Shown in pieces: positions 41,579 through 51,103 of a stretch of DNA of 64,000 bases. Made by a program: the position numbers and the translations under genes. This DNA comes from Chryseobacterium sp. VAUSW3. Lineage in GTDB: Bacteria; Bacteroidota; Bacteroidia; Flavobacteriales; Weeksellaceae. The notes beneath the pieces are model-generated. The model worked only from the letters and a program-made list of their open reading frames with translations, made no database searches and was not told the DNA's origin. The stretch lies in the NCBI RefSeq assembly GCF_002205795.1, contig NZ_NIUY01000002.1, positions 62,001-126,000 of the forward strand, read 5' to 3'. Within the stretch, counting starts at the first letter, position 1, and every line of letters begins with the position of its first letter.

Positions 41579-44500
41579 ATGTCTGATAAAAAAAGAATTT
41601 TTGTAGAAAAACGCGGCATTTTCGATGTGGAAAGTCCTAAGATTTTCAGTGAAGTAAAAACCATCGTTCCTCATATTCAGGATGTGAAAGTTTATAACAT
41701 TTATGATCTGTTCGGGATCGAAGAAAACGATCTTAACAAAGTAATATTCAATACTTTTGTAGATCCGGTCGTTGATATTCTTCACACCGAAAACCCGGCT
41801 AAAAACCTTCATTTTGCTACTGAATTTCTACCTGGCCAATACGATCAAAGAGCAGATTCTGCGCAACAATGTATCGCTCTACTCACAGAAAATGAAAACT
41901 CAAAAGTGAGAAGCGGAAAGTTGATTGAACTTTTTGGCGTTACAGAAAATGAAATTGATAAAATAAAAAATCATTTAATTAACAAAGTCGAAAGTCAGGA
42001 AAAAGATTTGTCCAATTTTGAAATCCCGTCGGAAGAAACCCCAGATCCGGTTATTATTCACGAGGGTTTTATTGATTTTTCTACGGATCAACTTAATGAG
42101 TTTTATCACCAACATGGTTTTGCGTTGGGATTCGATGATTTAGAATTTATTCAGAATTATTTCAAATCTGAAAACCGAAATCCATCGGAAACCGAACTCA
42201 AAGTGCTCGATACCTATTGGAGCGATCATTGTCGACATACCACTTTCGAAACAGCATTAACTGATATTCAGTTTAATGATTCTTTTAAAGATACTTTAGA
42301 AAGAATTTTTAATGATTATTTAGAGAAAAGAAAATTTCTCGGAAGAGAAGCAAAACCGATTTCTTTGATGGATTTGGCTACGGTCTGTGCAAGATATTTC
42401 CACAAAACCGGTAAGCTGGAAAACCTCGTTGTTTCTGATGAAATCAATGCGTGTACCATAGAAATTGAAGCCGAATTTGATGGCAAAAAGGAACCTTGGT
42501 ACCTTTTATTTAAAAATGAAACACACAATCACCCGACAGAGATAGAACCTTTTGGTGGTGCTTCTACGTGTTTAGGTGGCGCAATCCGCGATCCATTGTC
42601 CGGTAGAGCGTTTGTTTATCAGGCGATGCGACTTTCCGGAGCTGCAGATGTTTTGGAACCGATTTCTGAAACTTTACCTGGAAAACTTCCGCAAAGAACT
42701 ATTTCTAAACAAGCTGCAAACGGCTATTCTTCCTACGGTAACCAAATTGGTTTGGCGACGACTTTAGTGAATGAGGTTTACCATGAAGGTTACAAAGCAA
42801 AACGAATGGAAGTGGGTTTTGTAGTTGGAGCGGTGAAGAAAGATTGGGTCCGACGGGAGAAACCACAACCTGGAGATTTGGTGATTTTGCTGGGTGGGGC
42901 AACCGGCCGCGATGGAGTTGGAGGAGCAACTGGAAGTTCAAAAGAACAAGATGAGACCTCTATTCATACGCTTTCTACAGAAGTTCAGAAAGGGAACGCG
43001 GTGGAAGAACGTAAAATTCAGCGTTTATTCAGAAATCCTGATGTTACTACTTTAATTAAAAAATCCAACGATTTTGGAGCCGGTGGCGTTTCTGTTGCTA
43101 TCGGCGAGATTGCTGATTCGTTGGAAATTAACCTTGATATTTTGCCTTTGAAATATGAAGGGTTAAACGGAACCGAACTCGCTATTTCCGAATCTCAGGA
43201 AAGAATGGCGGTGGTGATTGAAGCGAAGGACAAAGAAAAATTCATCAAATTCTGCGAAAATGAAAATATCAAAGCTGTAGAAGTGGCGAAAGTAACCGAT
43301 TCCGGAAGAATGCAGATGTTTTGGCAAGGAAATAAAATTGTGGATTTAAGCCGCAATTTTTTAGATACTAACGGTTGTGCAAAATCTCAACGCGCGGAAA
43401 TTTCACATTTGCAAAAAGTTGATAATCAAAATATCAAATTTACTGAGGAGAATTTCTTGAAGGCAATTTCTAGTAAAAACAATGCTTCGCAAAAAGGTTT
43501 GGCAGAAATGTTTGACGCATCCGTTGGCGGAACTTCCGTTGCGATGCCTTTCGGAGGGAAATATCAGGAAACTGAGATGGAAGGAAGCGTACAAACACTT
43601 CCTGTTTTAAACGCAGTAAATATCGAAACTGTTTCTTTGGCAAGTTGGGGTTTTGATGCGGAAATTTCTTCGCAAAACTCGATGATTGGAGCTGCAAATG
43701 CGGTGGTTGAAAGCGTTGCGAAAATCGTGGCAATGGGAGGGAAATATCAAAATATCCGTTTGAGTTTTCAGGAATATTTCGAAAAACTGGGAAATAAACC
43801 CGAAAAATGGGGAAAACCTTTGGCTTCCTTGCTGGGAGCTTACGATGCACAAATGAATTTGGAACTCGCTGCAATTGGCGGAAAAGATTCGATGAGTGGA
43901 AGTTTCCAGGATATCAATGTACCGCCAACGCTGATTTCTTTTGCTTGTGCAAATGGCGAAAAGAAAAATATCATTTCTCCGGAACTGAAAAAAGCGGGAA
44001 ACAAATTGTATTTTTTCCAACATGTTCCTCAGGAAAATGGTTTGCCGGATTATGAAAATTTGAAGAAAGTTTTCGATGATATTTATGAAAATATTCAATT
44101 AGGAAATATCGTTTCTGTTAAAACTGTGAAAGATGGAGGAGTAGCAGTGGCCTTGGCAAAAATGTGTTTTGGAAATCAATTAGGAGCTGCAATTTCTTTG
44201 GAAGAAGGTTTACTTTTAAATAAAAATATTGGAAGTTTAATTATTGAAACTACCTCAGATTTGAAAAATAATTTGTTTCAATTTATTGGTGAGGTTAAAG
44301 CTGATAAAGTTTTAATAATTAATGATTTAAAAATTTCTATCTCAAGTTTATTTGAGGCTTGGAAAGGAACTTTTGAAGAACTATTTCCGACGGTAGAGAA
44401 AGAAAAAATTGTGGTAGAACTGGACGAAAAATTCAATGCCACAAAAGCAAAAACCATAACAATTCAAAAACACGGAATTGCAAAACCTCGTGTTTTTGCA

Positions 44501-45274
44501 CCTATTTTTCCGGGAACCAATTGTGAATATGAAACTCAAAATGCTTTCCGAAAAGAAGGTGCGGAAGTTTCAAGTTTGCCGTTGATCAATTTGAATCATC
44601 AGCTTCTCAACGAAAGTCTGGATGCGTGGATTTCGCAAATCAATCAGTCTCAAATTTTGGTGTTTTCCGGAGGTTTCTCTGCCGGTGATGAGCCGGATGG
44701 TTCCGCAAAATTCATTGTCAATGTTTTGAAAAACGAGAAAATGAAAAATGCAGTTCACGAATTATTGAACCGCGATGGAATGATTCTCGGAATTTGCAAC
44801 GGGTTCCAAGCGTTGGTAAAATCCGGGCTTTTGCCATATGGTGAAATTCGCGATTTAGATGAAAATTCGCCTACTTTGGCGCACAATGCGATCGGAAGAC
44901 ATATTTCTCAAATGGTTGATGTGAAAGTTGTCAGTGATCAGTCGCCGTGGTTAAAAGGGATGAAAGATCAGGTTTTTACCATTCCGATTTCTCACGGGGA
45001 AGGAAGGTTTATGGCTTCTGAGGAAGTGATTAAAGAATTATATGAAAACGGACAAATTGCGACGCAATATATTGATTTTGAAGGGAATATTGCGCACGGA
45101 ATGCCTTTTAATCCAAATAATTCTTTATTCGGGATTGAAGGTATTGCAAGTAAATCCGGGAAAATTTTTGGTAGAATGGGGCATCCGGAAAGATTTTCGC
45201 AAGGTTTGCTGAAGAATATTCCGACCGCCAATTATCATAATATTTTCAAAAATGGTGTGGAATACTTCAAGTAA
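41579..45274 (+). CDS. purL: Phosphoribosylformylglycinamidine synthase, single-chain
   Basis: PurL converts FGAR, ATP and glutamine to FGAM. This 1231-residue, single-chain type fuses an N-terminal domain, two AIR-synthase-like halves and a C-terminal glutaminase. Signature stretches are YWSDHCRHTTFET near residue 213, NETHNHPTEIEPFGGA near 315, and GGKDSMSG near 761. The glutaminase region begins APIFPGTNCEYE near 980; its catalytic Cys is in GICNGFQALVKSG near 1069, with His/Glu in the C-terminal HGEGRF segment. The next two genes on this strand are SatD and DUF3307. Confidence 0.97.
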   Translation: MSDKKRIFVEKRGIFDVESPKIFSEVKTIVPHIQDVKVYNIYDLFGIEENDLNKVIFNTFVDPVVDILHTENPAKNLHFATEFLPGQYDQRADSAQQCIALLTENENSKVRSGKLIELFGVTENEIDKIKNHLINKVESQEKDLSNFEIPSEETPDPVIIHEGFIDFSTDQLNEFYHQHGFALGFDDLEFIQNYFKSENRNPSETELKVLDTYWSDHCRHTTFETALTDIQFNDSFKDTLERIFNDYLEKRKFLGREAKPISLMDLATVCARYFHKTGKLENLVVSDEINACTIEIEAEFDGKKEPWYLLFKNETHNHPTEIEPFGGASTCLGGAIRDPLSGRAFVYQAMRLSGAADVLEPISETLPGKLPQRTISKQAANGYSSYGNQIGLATTLVNEVYHEGYKAKRMEVGFVVGAVKKDWVRREKPQPGDLVILLGGATGRDGVGGATGSSKEQDETSIHTLSTEVQKGNAVEERKIQRLFRNPDVTTLIKKSNDFGAGGVSVAIGEIADSLEINLDILPLKYEGLNGTELAISESQERMAVVIEAKDKEKFIKFCENENIKAVEVAKVTDSGRMQMFWQGNKIVDLSRNFLDTNGCAKSQRAEISHLQKVDNQNIKFTEENFLKAISSKNNASQKGLAEMFDASVGGTSVAMPFGGKYQETEMEGSVQTLPVLNAVNIETVSLASWGFDAEISSQNSMIGAANAVVESVAKIVAMGGKYQNIRLSFQEYFEKLGNKPEKWGKPLASLLGAYDAQMNLELAAIGGKDSMSGSFQDINVPPTLISFACANGEKKNIISPELKKAGNKLYFFQHVPQENGLPDYENLKKVFDDIYENIQLGNIVSVKTVKDGGVAVALAKMCFGNQLGAAISLEEGLLLNKNIGSLIIETTSDLKNNLFQFIGEVKADKVLIINDLKISISSLFEAWKGTFEELFPTVEKEKIVVELDEKFNATKAKTITIQKHGIAKPRVFAPIFPGTNCEYETQNAFRKEGAEVSSLPLINLNHQLLNESLDAWISQINQSQILVFSGGFSAGDEPDGSAKFIVNVLKNEKMKNAVHELLNRDGMILGICNGFQALVKSGLLPYGEIRDLDENSPTLAHNAIGRHISQMVDVKVVSDQSPWLKGMKDQVFTIPISHGEGRFMASEEVIKELYENGQIATQYIDFEGNIAHGMPFNPNNSLFGIEGIASKSGKIFGRMGHPERFSQGLLKNIPTANYHNIFKNGVEYFK

Positions 45275-45393
45275 TTAGTGTTTTTTGATTTATGAGGATT
45301 TTAAAATTTAAAAATAAATTATAAGTAAATTTCCTTATAAAATAAATTTATTAGCGATTTAGCTTATATTTATGTTTTATAAGGGTAATTGCT

Positions 45394-45401
45394 TATATTT
45401 G
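45394..45401 (+). promoter_or_regulatory. -7 element directly before satD ATG (leaderless type)
   Basis: TATATTTG matches TAnnTTTG and ends only four bases before the ATG at 45406; the mRNA would lack a leader. Confidence 0.55.
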
Positions 45402-45405
45402 TGAA

Positions 45406-46011
45406 ATGATTGCTATTGTTACCGGAGATATTATCAATTCTCAAAATACCGATTCCGAATTGTGGCTTCCTAAGTTGAAAAATTTATTAGGAAGTTGGTC
45501 TGCAACTCCCGAAAACTGGGAAGTTTATCGCGGCGACGAATTTCAGTTAAAATGCAGTGTGGATGAAGTTTTTGCAAAATCAATGATGATTAAATCACTC
45601 ATCAAAACATTTGAGAATCTGGATGTAAGATTAGCAATCGGCATTGGAAACGAAGTTTTTCTGTCTGATAAAATCACCGAATCCAACGGCTCTGCCTACG
45701 TAAATTCCGGGCGACTTTTAAATGACATAACTACCGAAGGACGCACCTTGGCAATAAATACCGATAATGATAAAGTGAACCGCGATTTAAATATTCTTTT
45801 TAAATGGACCTCGATCGATTTCGACAGTTGGTCTATTGCCACGGCGGAAATTATTCACCGCTTGCTGATCAATCCGGAGCTAACGCAAGAAGAATTAGCA
45901 AAGGAATTAAATATTACTCAATCATCAGTAAGTCAGAGAATTAAGCGGTCTCATTTCGATTTGATTCAGGAAACCGATTTGTTTTTCAGAAAAAAAATAG
46001 CAGAACTCTAA
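45406..46011 (+). CDS. SatD family protein
   Basis: This 201-residue protein starts MIAIVTGDIINSQNTDSE, followed by WEVYRGDEFQLKC and VRLAIGIGNE, the recognisable SatD-family core (SatD was named from a streptococcal acid-tolerance locus). A nucleotidyl-cyclase-like fold has been noted for similar GDxxxS/GDEF-type patterns, so nucleotide binding is a reasonable but unproven guess. The C-terminal 50 residues are a clear HTH (TQEELAKELNITQSSVSQRIKR), which may bind DNA. Its stop overlaps the start of the DUF3307 gene by one base, implying tight coupling. Confidence 0.8.
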   Translation: MIAIVTGDIINSQNTDSELWLPKLKNLLGSWSATPENWEVYRGDEFQLKCSVDEVFAKSMMIKSLIKTFENLDVRLAIGIGNEVFLSDKITESNGSAYVNSGRLLNDITTEGRTLAINTDNDKVNRDLNILFKWTSIDFDSWSIATAEIIHRLLINPELTQEELAKELNITQSSVSQRIKRSHFDLIQETDLFFRKKIAEL

Positions 46012-46712
46012 TGATTTTTATTCCTCTCATATTGGCACATTTGTTAGGAGATTTTCTTCTACAGCCCAATTCGTGGGTTGCTGATAAAGAGCGGAAAAAA
46101 GCCGGAAGTGTTTATTTGTATTTGCATATTTTGCTTCATACAGTTTTGGCTTTTGTTTTTTTATGGAATATTGAACTTTGGTGGATCGCTGCAACCATCG
46201 GCTTTTCCCATTTTTTGATCGATTGGGCAAAACTCACTTTTCAAAATGCAAAAACCAAACGAACCTGGTTTTTTGTCGATCAGTTGCTTCATGTTTTAGT
46301 TATTGCCGCGCTATCAATGTTGTATTTTCCATACTTTATATGGGAAGATTTCTTTAATTCTGAATCTTTAAAACTCATAACGGCCGTGGTTTTTTTAACG
46401 GTTCCGTCTTCTATTTTTATCAAAACATTAATCTCGATTTGGACTCCAGTTACCGTAGAGCACAGCAAATTACAAACGGAATCCTTAGTGAATGCAGGGA
46501 AATACATCGGAATCCTCGAAAGACTTTTGGTTTTTGTATTCATTTTGGTCGACCATTGGGAAGGCGTGGGTTTTATGATTGCCGCAAAATCGGTTTTCAG
46601 ATTTAGTGATTTGGCAGAAGCAAAGCAAAGAAAACTGACCGAATACGTATTGATAGGAACTTTACTAAGTTTCGGAATCGCTGTATTGACAGGGATTTTA
46701 GTTAAAATTTAA
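46011..46712 (+). CDS. DUF3307 integral membrane protein
   Basis: This 233-residue protein has about five hydrophobic helices (near 1-20, 38-75, 98-115, 125-150 and 208-230). The N-terminus PLILAHLLGDFLLQPNSWVADKE is the DUF3307 signature, with HFLIDWAKL near residue 67. Charged His/Asp in helices could carry ions or protons. The function is unknown. It overlaps satD by one base, and such SatD-DUF3307 pairs recur in other bacteria to my knowledge, so a soluble nucleotide-sensing regulator plus membrane partner is a plausible pairing. Confidence 0.8.
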   Translation: MIFIPLILAHLLGDFLLQPNSWVADKERKKAGSVYLYLHILLHTVLAFVFLWNIELWWIAATIGFSHFLIDWAKLTFQNAKTKRTWFFVDQLLHVLVIAALSMLYFPYFIWEDFFNSESLKLITAVVFLTVPSSIFIKTLISIWTPVTVEHSKLQTESLVNAGKYIGILERLLVFVFILVDHWEGVGFMIAAKSVFRFSDLAEAKQRKLTEYVLIGTLLSFGIAVLTGILVKI

Positions 46713-46751
46713 ATTAAAAAAACAGTTGAAATAATCAAATAAAAAATAAAA

Positions 46752-47471
46752 ATGACAAAAGGAGCAATGCTTTATGAAGGAAAAGCAAAACAAGTTTTCG
46801 AAACCGATCAGCCAAATGAAGTGATTGTTCGTTTCAAGGATGATGCTACCGCTTTTAACGCACAGAAAAGAGGAAGTGTAGATTTGAAAGGCGAGATGAA
46901 TAACGCCATCACCACCTTGATTTTCGAATATTTGAATGAGAAAGGAATTCCGACACACTTTATAAAAAAAATCGATGAAAGAGAGCAGTTGGTTAAGAAA
47001 GTGAACATTATTCCCTTAGAGATGGTGGTAAGAAATTATTCTGCCGGAAGTATGGCGCAAAGATTAGGGGTGGAAGAAGGCATAAAATCACCAGTCACCA
47101 TTTTCGATATTTGCTATAAAAAAGATGAGTTGGGAGATCCGCTTATCAATGATCATCATGCAGTTTTCTTGGGGGCAGCAACATACGAAGAACTCGATGA
47201 AATGTATGAACTTACTTCAGATATCAACGAGATTTTGATCGATCTTTTCGATAAAATGAATATTATCCTGGTTGATTTTAAAATCGAATTGGGAAAAACT
47301 GCAGACGGAAAAATTGTTCTTGCCGACGAAATTTCACCCGACACCTGCAGACTTTGGGATAAAGATACCATGAAAAAATTGGATAAAGACCGTTTCAGAA
47401 GAGATTTGGGCGAGGTGACAGAAGCTTACGTTGAAATCTACGAACGATTGAAAAAGGTACTGAACAAATAA
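46752..47471 (+). CDS. purC: SAICAR synthetase
   Basis: PurC joins CAIR and aspartate to SAICAR using ATP. The 239-residue protein has the start [13 protein letters not shown], a conserved [18 protein letters not shown] segment, [11 protein letters not shown] near residue 94, and the signature [11 protein letters not shown] near 176 followed by [14 protein letters not shown] near 195. It follows the DUF3307 gene by 39 bases and precedes purF by 22 bases, so it is probably in one transcript with them. Confidence 0.97.
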   Translation: MTKGAMLYEGKAKQVFETDQPNEVIVRFKDDATAFNAQKRGSVDLKGEMNNAITTLIFEYLNEKGIPTHFIKKIDEREQLVKKVNIIPLEMVVRNYSAGSMAQRLGVEEGIKSPVTIFDICYKKDELGDPLINDHHAVFLGAATYEELDEMYELTSDINEILIDLFDKMNIILVDFKIELGKTADGKIVLADEISPDTCRLWDKDTMKKLDKDRFRRDLGEVTEAYVEIYERLKKVLNK

Positions 47472-47493
47472 TTTTTTGGGAGAAAAGTAAAAA

Positions 47494-48984
47494 ATGAAAG
47501 ATTTACAACAACATAAAGTAAATTATTTAAACCAGTTCAAAGAAAGAACCTACGGAAGAAATTTGCTGAAATCAGAAGACGTTTTTGATGCTCCCTCTGA
47601 AGAATGTGGAATCTTCGGGTTGTATTCCGACACCGATTTAGATACCTTTTCGCTTTCGCAGTTTGGGCTTTTTGCATTGCAACATCGCGGTCAGGAAGCT
47701 TGCGGAATTTCAGTAATGAAAAACGGAAAAATAGTCAATGTGAAAGATGAAGGTCTCGTGCTCGATGTGTACAAAAACATTCGCGAACCCGAAACTTTCA
47801 TGGGAAATTCCGCGATTGGACATACAAGATATACCACAGCGGGCGACAAAAAAAAGTATAATTTTCAACCTTTCTTTGCGAAAAACGAATACGACCAAAT
47901 TATCCTTTCGATCGCTCATAATGGTAATTTGACCAACGCTGAGGAACTCAAGAAAGAACTTGAAGCGGAAGGAGTTGTTTTCAAGGCAACTTCCGATTCT
48001 GAAGTAATTTTAAGACTCATTCAGAAAAACTTGGATCTGGGGTTGCGAGGAGCCATCAAGGCTACGATGGAAAAAATTGAAGGTGCTTATTCAGTGGTGG
48101 GAATGACACGAAATAAATTTTTTGCTTTCCGAGATTTTCACGGCATCCGTCCGCTGATTTTGGGAGCGATTGACGAGAAAACCTTCGTTGCAGCTTCGGA
48201 ATCTGTCGCTTTAGACGCGGTTGGTGCGCAATATGTTCGCGATATTCTACCCGGCGAGATCGTTTATACCAGTGAAAATGAAAAAGGTTTAAAATCTTTC
48301 TTGGTTAAAGAAAACTGCGAGAAAAGAATCTGTGCTTTCGAATATATTTATTTTGCAAGACCCGATTCTGTGCTGGAAAATATCAATGTTCATGAAATTC
48401 GCGAAAAATCTGGGATGAAAATTTGGGAGCAAGCTCCTGTGGAAGCTGATATTGTGATTGGTGTTCCCGATTCCGGAGTTCCGGCAGCGATTGGTTTTTC
48501 CACTGCATCGGGAATTCCGTTCCGTCCGGTTCTAATTAAAAACAGGTACATCGGGAGAAGCTTCATCGTTCCGACGCAAGAAATGCGGGAAAGAATAGTG
48601 AATTTAAAACTCAATCCCATTTTGTCCGAAATTAAAGGGAAAAGGGTGGTCATCATCGATGATTCTATTGTTCGTGGAACCACTTCAAAGCGTTTGGTGA
48701 AAATTTTGAAAGATGCGGGAGTTAAAGAAATCCATTTCCGAAGCGTTTCACCACCGATAATTGCCCCGTGTTATTTGGGGATCGATACGCCTTCGAAAGA
48801 TGATTTAATTTCTGCCAATATGTCGGTAGAGGAATTGCGTAATTATTTGGGCGTAGATTCGTTGGAGTTTTTAAGTATGGATAATCTGAAAGTTATCCTG
48901 GGAAGTTCCAACCATTGTTTCGGTTGTTTTACTGAAGAATATCCGGTTCCGGCGGGGCCAAATCCAGATTATACTGATGAATAA
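47494..48984 (+). CDS. purF: Amidophosphoribosyltransferase, Fe-S propeptide type
   Basis: PurF starts purine synthesis by making phosphoribosylamine from PRPP and glutamine. The nucleophile is Cys38 in SEECGIFGLY, so a 37-residue propeptide must be removed. The N-terminal glutaminase has QHRGQEACG and SIAHNGNLTN; the PRPP motif is VVIIDDSIVRGTTS near 386-399. Cysteines in KRICAFEYIYFARPDS, APCYLGID and SNHCFGC match the four [4Fe-4S] ligands of the Bacillus subtilis enzyme. It has 496 residues. It follows purC and ends the purine run at a bidirectional terminator. Confidence 0.96.
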   Translation: MKDLQQHKVNYLNQFKERTYGRNLLKSEDVFDAPSEECGIFGLYSDTDLDTFSLSQFGLFALQHRGQEACGISVMKNGKIVNVKDEGLVLDVYKNIREPETFMGNSAIGHTRYTTAGDKKKYNFQPFFAKNEYDQIILSIAHNGNLTNAEELKKELEAEGVVFKATSDSEVILRLIQKNLDLGLRGAIKATMEKIEGAYSVVGMTRNKFFAFRDFHGIRPLILGAIDEKTFVAASESVALDAVGAQYVRDILPGEIVYTSENEKGLKSFLVKENCEKRICAFEYIYFARPDSVLENINVHEIREKSGMKIWEQAPVEADIVIGVPDSGVPAAIGFSTASGIPFRPVLIKNRYIGRSFIVPTQEMRERIVNLKLNPILSEIKGKRVVIIDDSIVRGTTSKRLVKILKDAGVKEIHFRSVSPPIIAPCYLGIDTPSKDDLISANMSVEELRNYLGVDSLEFLSMDNLKVILGSSNHCFGCFTEEYPVPAGPNPDYTDE

Positions 48985-48990
48985 ATAAAA

Positions 48991-49016
48991 AAAGGTTGGG
49001 AAATTTCCCAACCTTT
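48991..49016. terminator. Bidirectional terminator between purF and beta-barrel gene
   Basis: AAAGGTTGGG (48991-49000), loop AAATTT, and CCCAACCTTT (49007-49016) form a perfect stem. The T run lies on the minus-strand exit (AAAA upstream on the plus strand), favouring termination of the convergent outer-membrane gene. Confidence 0.8.
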
Positions 49017-49045
49017 GTAATATTAAGTGTAATATGATTGTTGTC

Positions 49046-49669
49046 TTAGAATTTATAAGCTAAACCAACTTGGAATACGTTGTTTTTTACTGAATCGGAT
49101 CCGCTAGGTCTGTCTTTAGCAATATCTGTAAAACCAGCAACATATCTCGCAGTTAAACCTACATTAGGTGTAAAATAGTAACCTGCACCAAGACCTAATC
49201 CAAAGTTAAATTTGTTAAAATCATCAGTATCTAAATCATTTTCTATAACATTTTGAGGTGTTCCGTTTTCAGTACTCTTGTATTTGTCTCTTGCGCTAAC
49301 CATAAATCCAAACTCAGGTCCAGCTTCAAGGTAGAAAGATGGAGTAGCATTATACTGGAACATTACTGGTACAGATAAATAATCTAAGTGTCTTGCATAT
49401 TCTGCAGTGTACGTAGTTCCATTCACTGTTGTAGATCTAGTAACTTTAGAACCTAAATTGTTGTACAATAGCTCTGGCTGGATACTGAAGTTTTCAGCAA
49501 TTGGAGCATTCATAAATAAACCTGCATTGAAACCAATTTTCGATGCTTGATCACTTAATTCAGAATCTGTAGAAAGTGAAGAAACGTTCATCCCTGCTTT
49601 AATACCAAATTGTTGTGCGAATGTTAATGAACTCATTGCGATTGCTGCACCTAAAAATAACTTTTTCAT
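49046..49669 (-). CDS. Outer-membrane beta-barrel protein (porin family, PorT/OmpX-like)
   Basis: This 207-residue protein has a signal peptide ending TFAQ at residue 19 and then amphipathic strands: FGIKAGMNVSSLS, GFNAGLFMNAPIAENFSIQPELLYN, YLSVPVMFQYNATPSFYLEAGPEFG, and a C-terminal strand ending VFQVGLAYKF with a terminal Phe, the Bam recognition signal. The outer-membrane beta-barrel domain family with eight strands fits. The cargo is unknown. It converges on purF, with a 306-base gap behind it before aroB. Confidence 0.85.
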   Translation of the reverse strand: MKKLFLGAAIAMSSLTFAQQFGIKAGMNVSSLSTDSELSDQASKIGFNAGLFMNAPIAENFSIQPELLYNNLGSKVTRSTTVNGTTYTAEYARHLDYLSVPVMFQYNATPSFYLEAGPEFGFMVSARDKYKSTENGTPQNVIENDLDTDDFNKFNFGLGLGAGYYFTPNVGLTARYVAGFTDIAKDRPSGSDSVKNNVFQVGLAYKF

Positions 49670-49975
49670 AATTTTTAAATTTTAATTAATTTTTTGAGAA
49701 TTTGATAATCTTATTTGAGCGTTGGTTAATTCTTAGATTAAAAAATTTAATACAACGCACAATCCTTTATCAATTCACATTTTAAATTTTGTTTTACGCT
49801 TGGTTATTCACAAATGGTGTGCCAAAAATCTTTCAAAATATTAAAATTTAAACAATGGTTTAAAAATATTCTAATGTAATATACTGATTAGCAAATAATT
49901 ACTTAATCTATATTTTGTTTAAACCGGGCTGTTTTTTTAGATGATATTATGTAGTAAATAGTAGTAAAATAGGTT
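49670..49975. other. AT-rich gap between beta-barrel gene and aroB
   Basis: This 306-base stretch is AT-rich and holds no credible frame. It should contain the beta-barrel gene's promoter. The best candidate is GATTTTTG on the minus strand near 49825, one mismatch from TAnnTTTG, which I do not consider proven. A short direct repeat of GTAGTAAA lies near 49950-49965. Confidence 0.3.
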
Positions 49976-51016
49976 TTAATTCAAATTTCGATAATAATGG
50001 ACGGCAGAAATTAGCGTTGTTTCTGAGATCGCACAGTCGAAATTGCCCTCGCCTATAGTGTTGAGAAGTGAGAAACTGATATTCCCGCCTAAATTCTTCT
50101 TGTCGTTCATCATTAAAGACAATATTTGTTCATCAGAAAACTCACTGATGGATATATAAGGATAAAATTTCGTGATGTTTTTGATAATATTTTCTGCCGA
50201 TTCTTCAGAAATTAAATTAATCAGAAACGCCAGTCTGGTTTCGCAAATCATTCCCAAAGCTACCGCTTCGCCATGCGGGATCGCAGTTCCGTTCTGTAAA
50301 AAAAGACTTTCAACGGCATGCCCAACCGTGTGTCCGAAATTAAGCGTCTTTCTGATGTGTTGCTCTTTAAAATCCTGCGCTACAATACTTTCTTTAATCT
50401 TCATTGATGTTTCGATAAAAGGAAAAATAGCTTCCGGATTCAGGTGTTCTATTGAAATAAGATCATTCCAGTGTTTGTGATCTGCAATTAAACCGTGTTT
50501 CAGCATCTCTGCAAAACCGCTTCTGAGCTGAGCAAAAGGCAATGTATTTAAAAAATCCCGGAAGACAAAAATCTGTTCCGGCTCCGCAAAAGTTCCGATA
50601 ATATTTTTCAGAAAGTGGTGATCAATCCCTGTTTTACCGCCAATTGACGCATCACACATGCCCAGAAGCGTGGTGGGAAGATTAATAAACCGGATGCCTC
50701 TTTTGTAGGTAGAAGCTACGAAACCGCCCAAATCCGTAATCACGCCACCGCCCAGATTTATCATCAACGATTTACGGTCGGCTTCAAACTCAGCCAGGAT
50801 TTCCCAAAGCTGTGTTGCGGTTTCAATGGTTTTCAGTTCTTCACCGGCTTCAATTTCAATGATTTCAAAAGGAATTTCGGTGGCCAGATTTCCTAAAAGT
50901 GTGGGAAGGCAGTGTTCATGCGTGTTTTCATCTACCAGAATAAACAATTTTGAAGGTTTTAAAGTTTCAAGAAAAATGTTGAGGTCGGAAAAATTCTGGT
51001 CTAAAACTGAAATCAT
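49976..51016 (-). CDS. aroB: 3-dehydroquinate synthase
   Basis: AroB converts DAHP to 3-dehydroquinate with NAD and a metal ion. The NAD-binding MINLGGGVITDLGGFVASTYKRG is near residue 88, SIGGKTGIDH is near 128-137, and the metal His residues are in FGHTVGHAVE and HGEAVALGM. Its 346 residues are on the short side but normal for Bacteroidota. It diverges from the proline dehydrogenase gene, with overlapping divergent promoters. Confidence 0.96.
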   Translation of the reverse strand: MISVLDQNFSDLNIFLETLKPSKLFILVDENTHEHCLPTLLGNLATEIPFEIIEIEAGEELKTIETATQLWEILAEFEADRKSLMINLGGGVITDLGGFVASTYKRGIRFINLPTTLLGMCDASIGGKTGIDHHFLKNIIGTFAEPEQIFVFRDFLNTLPFAQLRSGFAEMLKHGLIADHKHWNDLISIEHLNPEAIFPFIETSMKIKESIVAQDFKEQHIRKTLNFGHTVGHAVESLFLQNGTAIPHGEAVALGMICETRLAFLINLISEESAENIIKNITKFYPYISISEFSDEQILSLMMNDKKNLGGNISFSLLNTIGEGNFDCAISETTLISAVHYYRNLN

Positions 51017-51032
51017 ATTATGAAATTTTTCA

Positions 51033-51040
51033 CAAAATTA
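51033..51040 (-). promoter_or_regulatory. -7 element of aroB
   Basis: On the minus strand this reads TAATTTTG (TAnnTTTG), 16 bases before the aroB ATG at 51016. Confidence 0.5.
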
Positions 51041-51077
51041 AACTTTAAATTCGTTTTTTCAATTCATATAGTATCGT

Positions 51078-51085
51078 TAAATTTG
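51078..51085 (+). promoter_or_regulatory. -7 element of proline dehydrogenase gene
   Basis: TAAATTTG fits TAnnTTTG and lies 18 bases before the chosen ATG at 51104. It excludes the upstream ATG at 51020 as the real start. Confidence 0.5.
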
Positions 51086-51103
51086 CTCAATTTAAATTTA
51101 CTC

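Noticed and set aside
51020-51103. N-terminal extension of proline dehydrogenase from ATG 51020
   Set aside because: A TAAATTTG promoter element at 51078-51085 lies inside it, and the 28 extra residues are low-complexity; the family start is at 51104.
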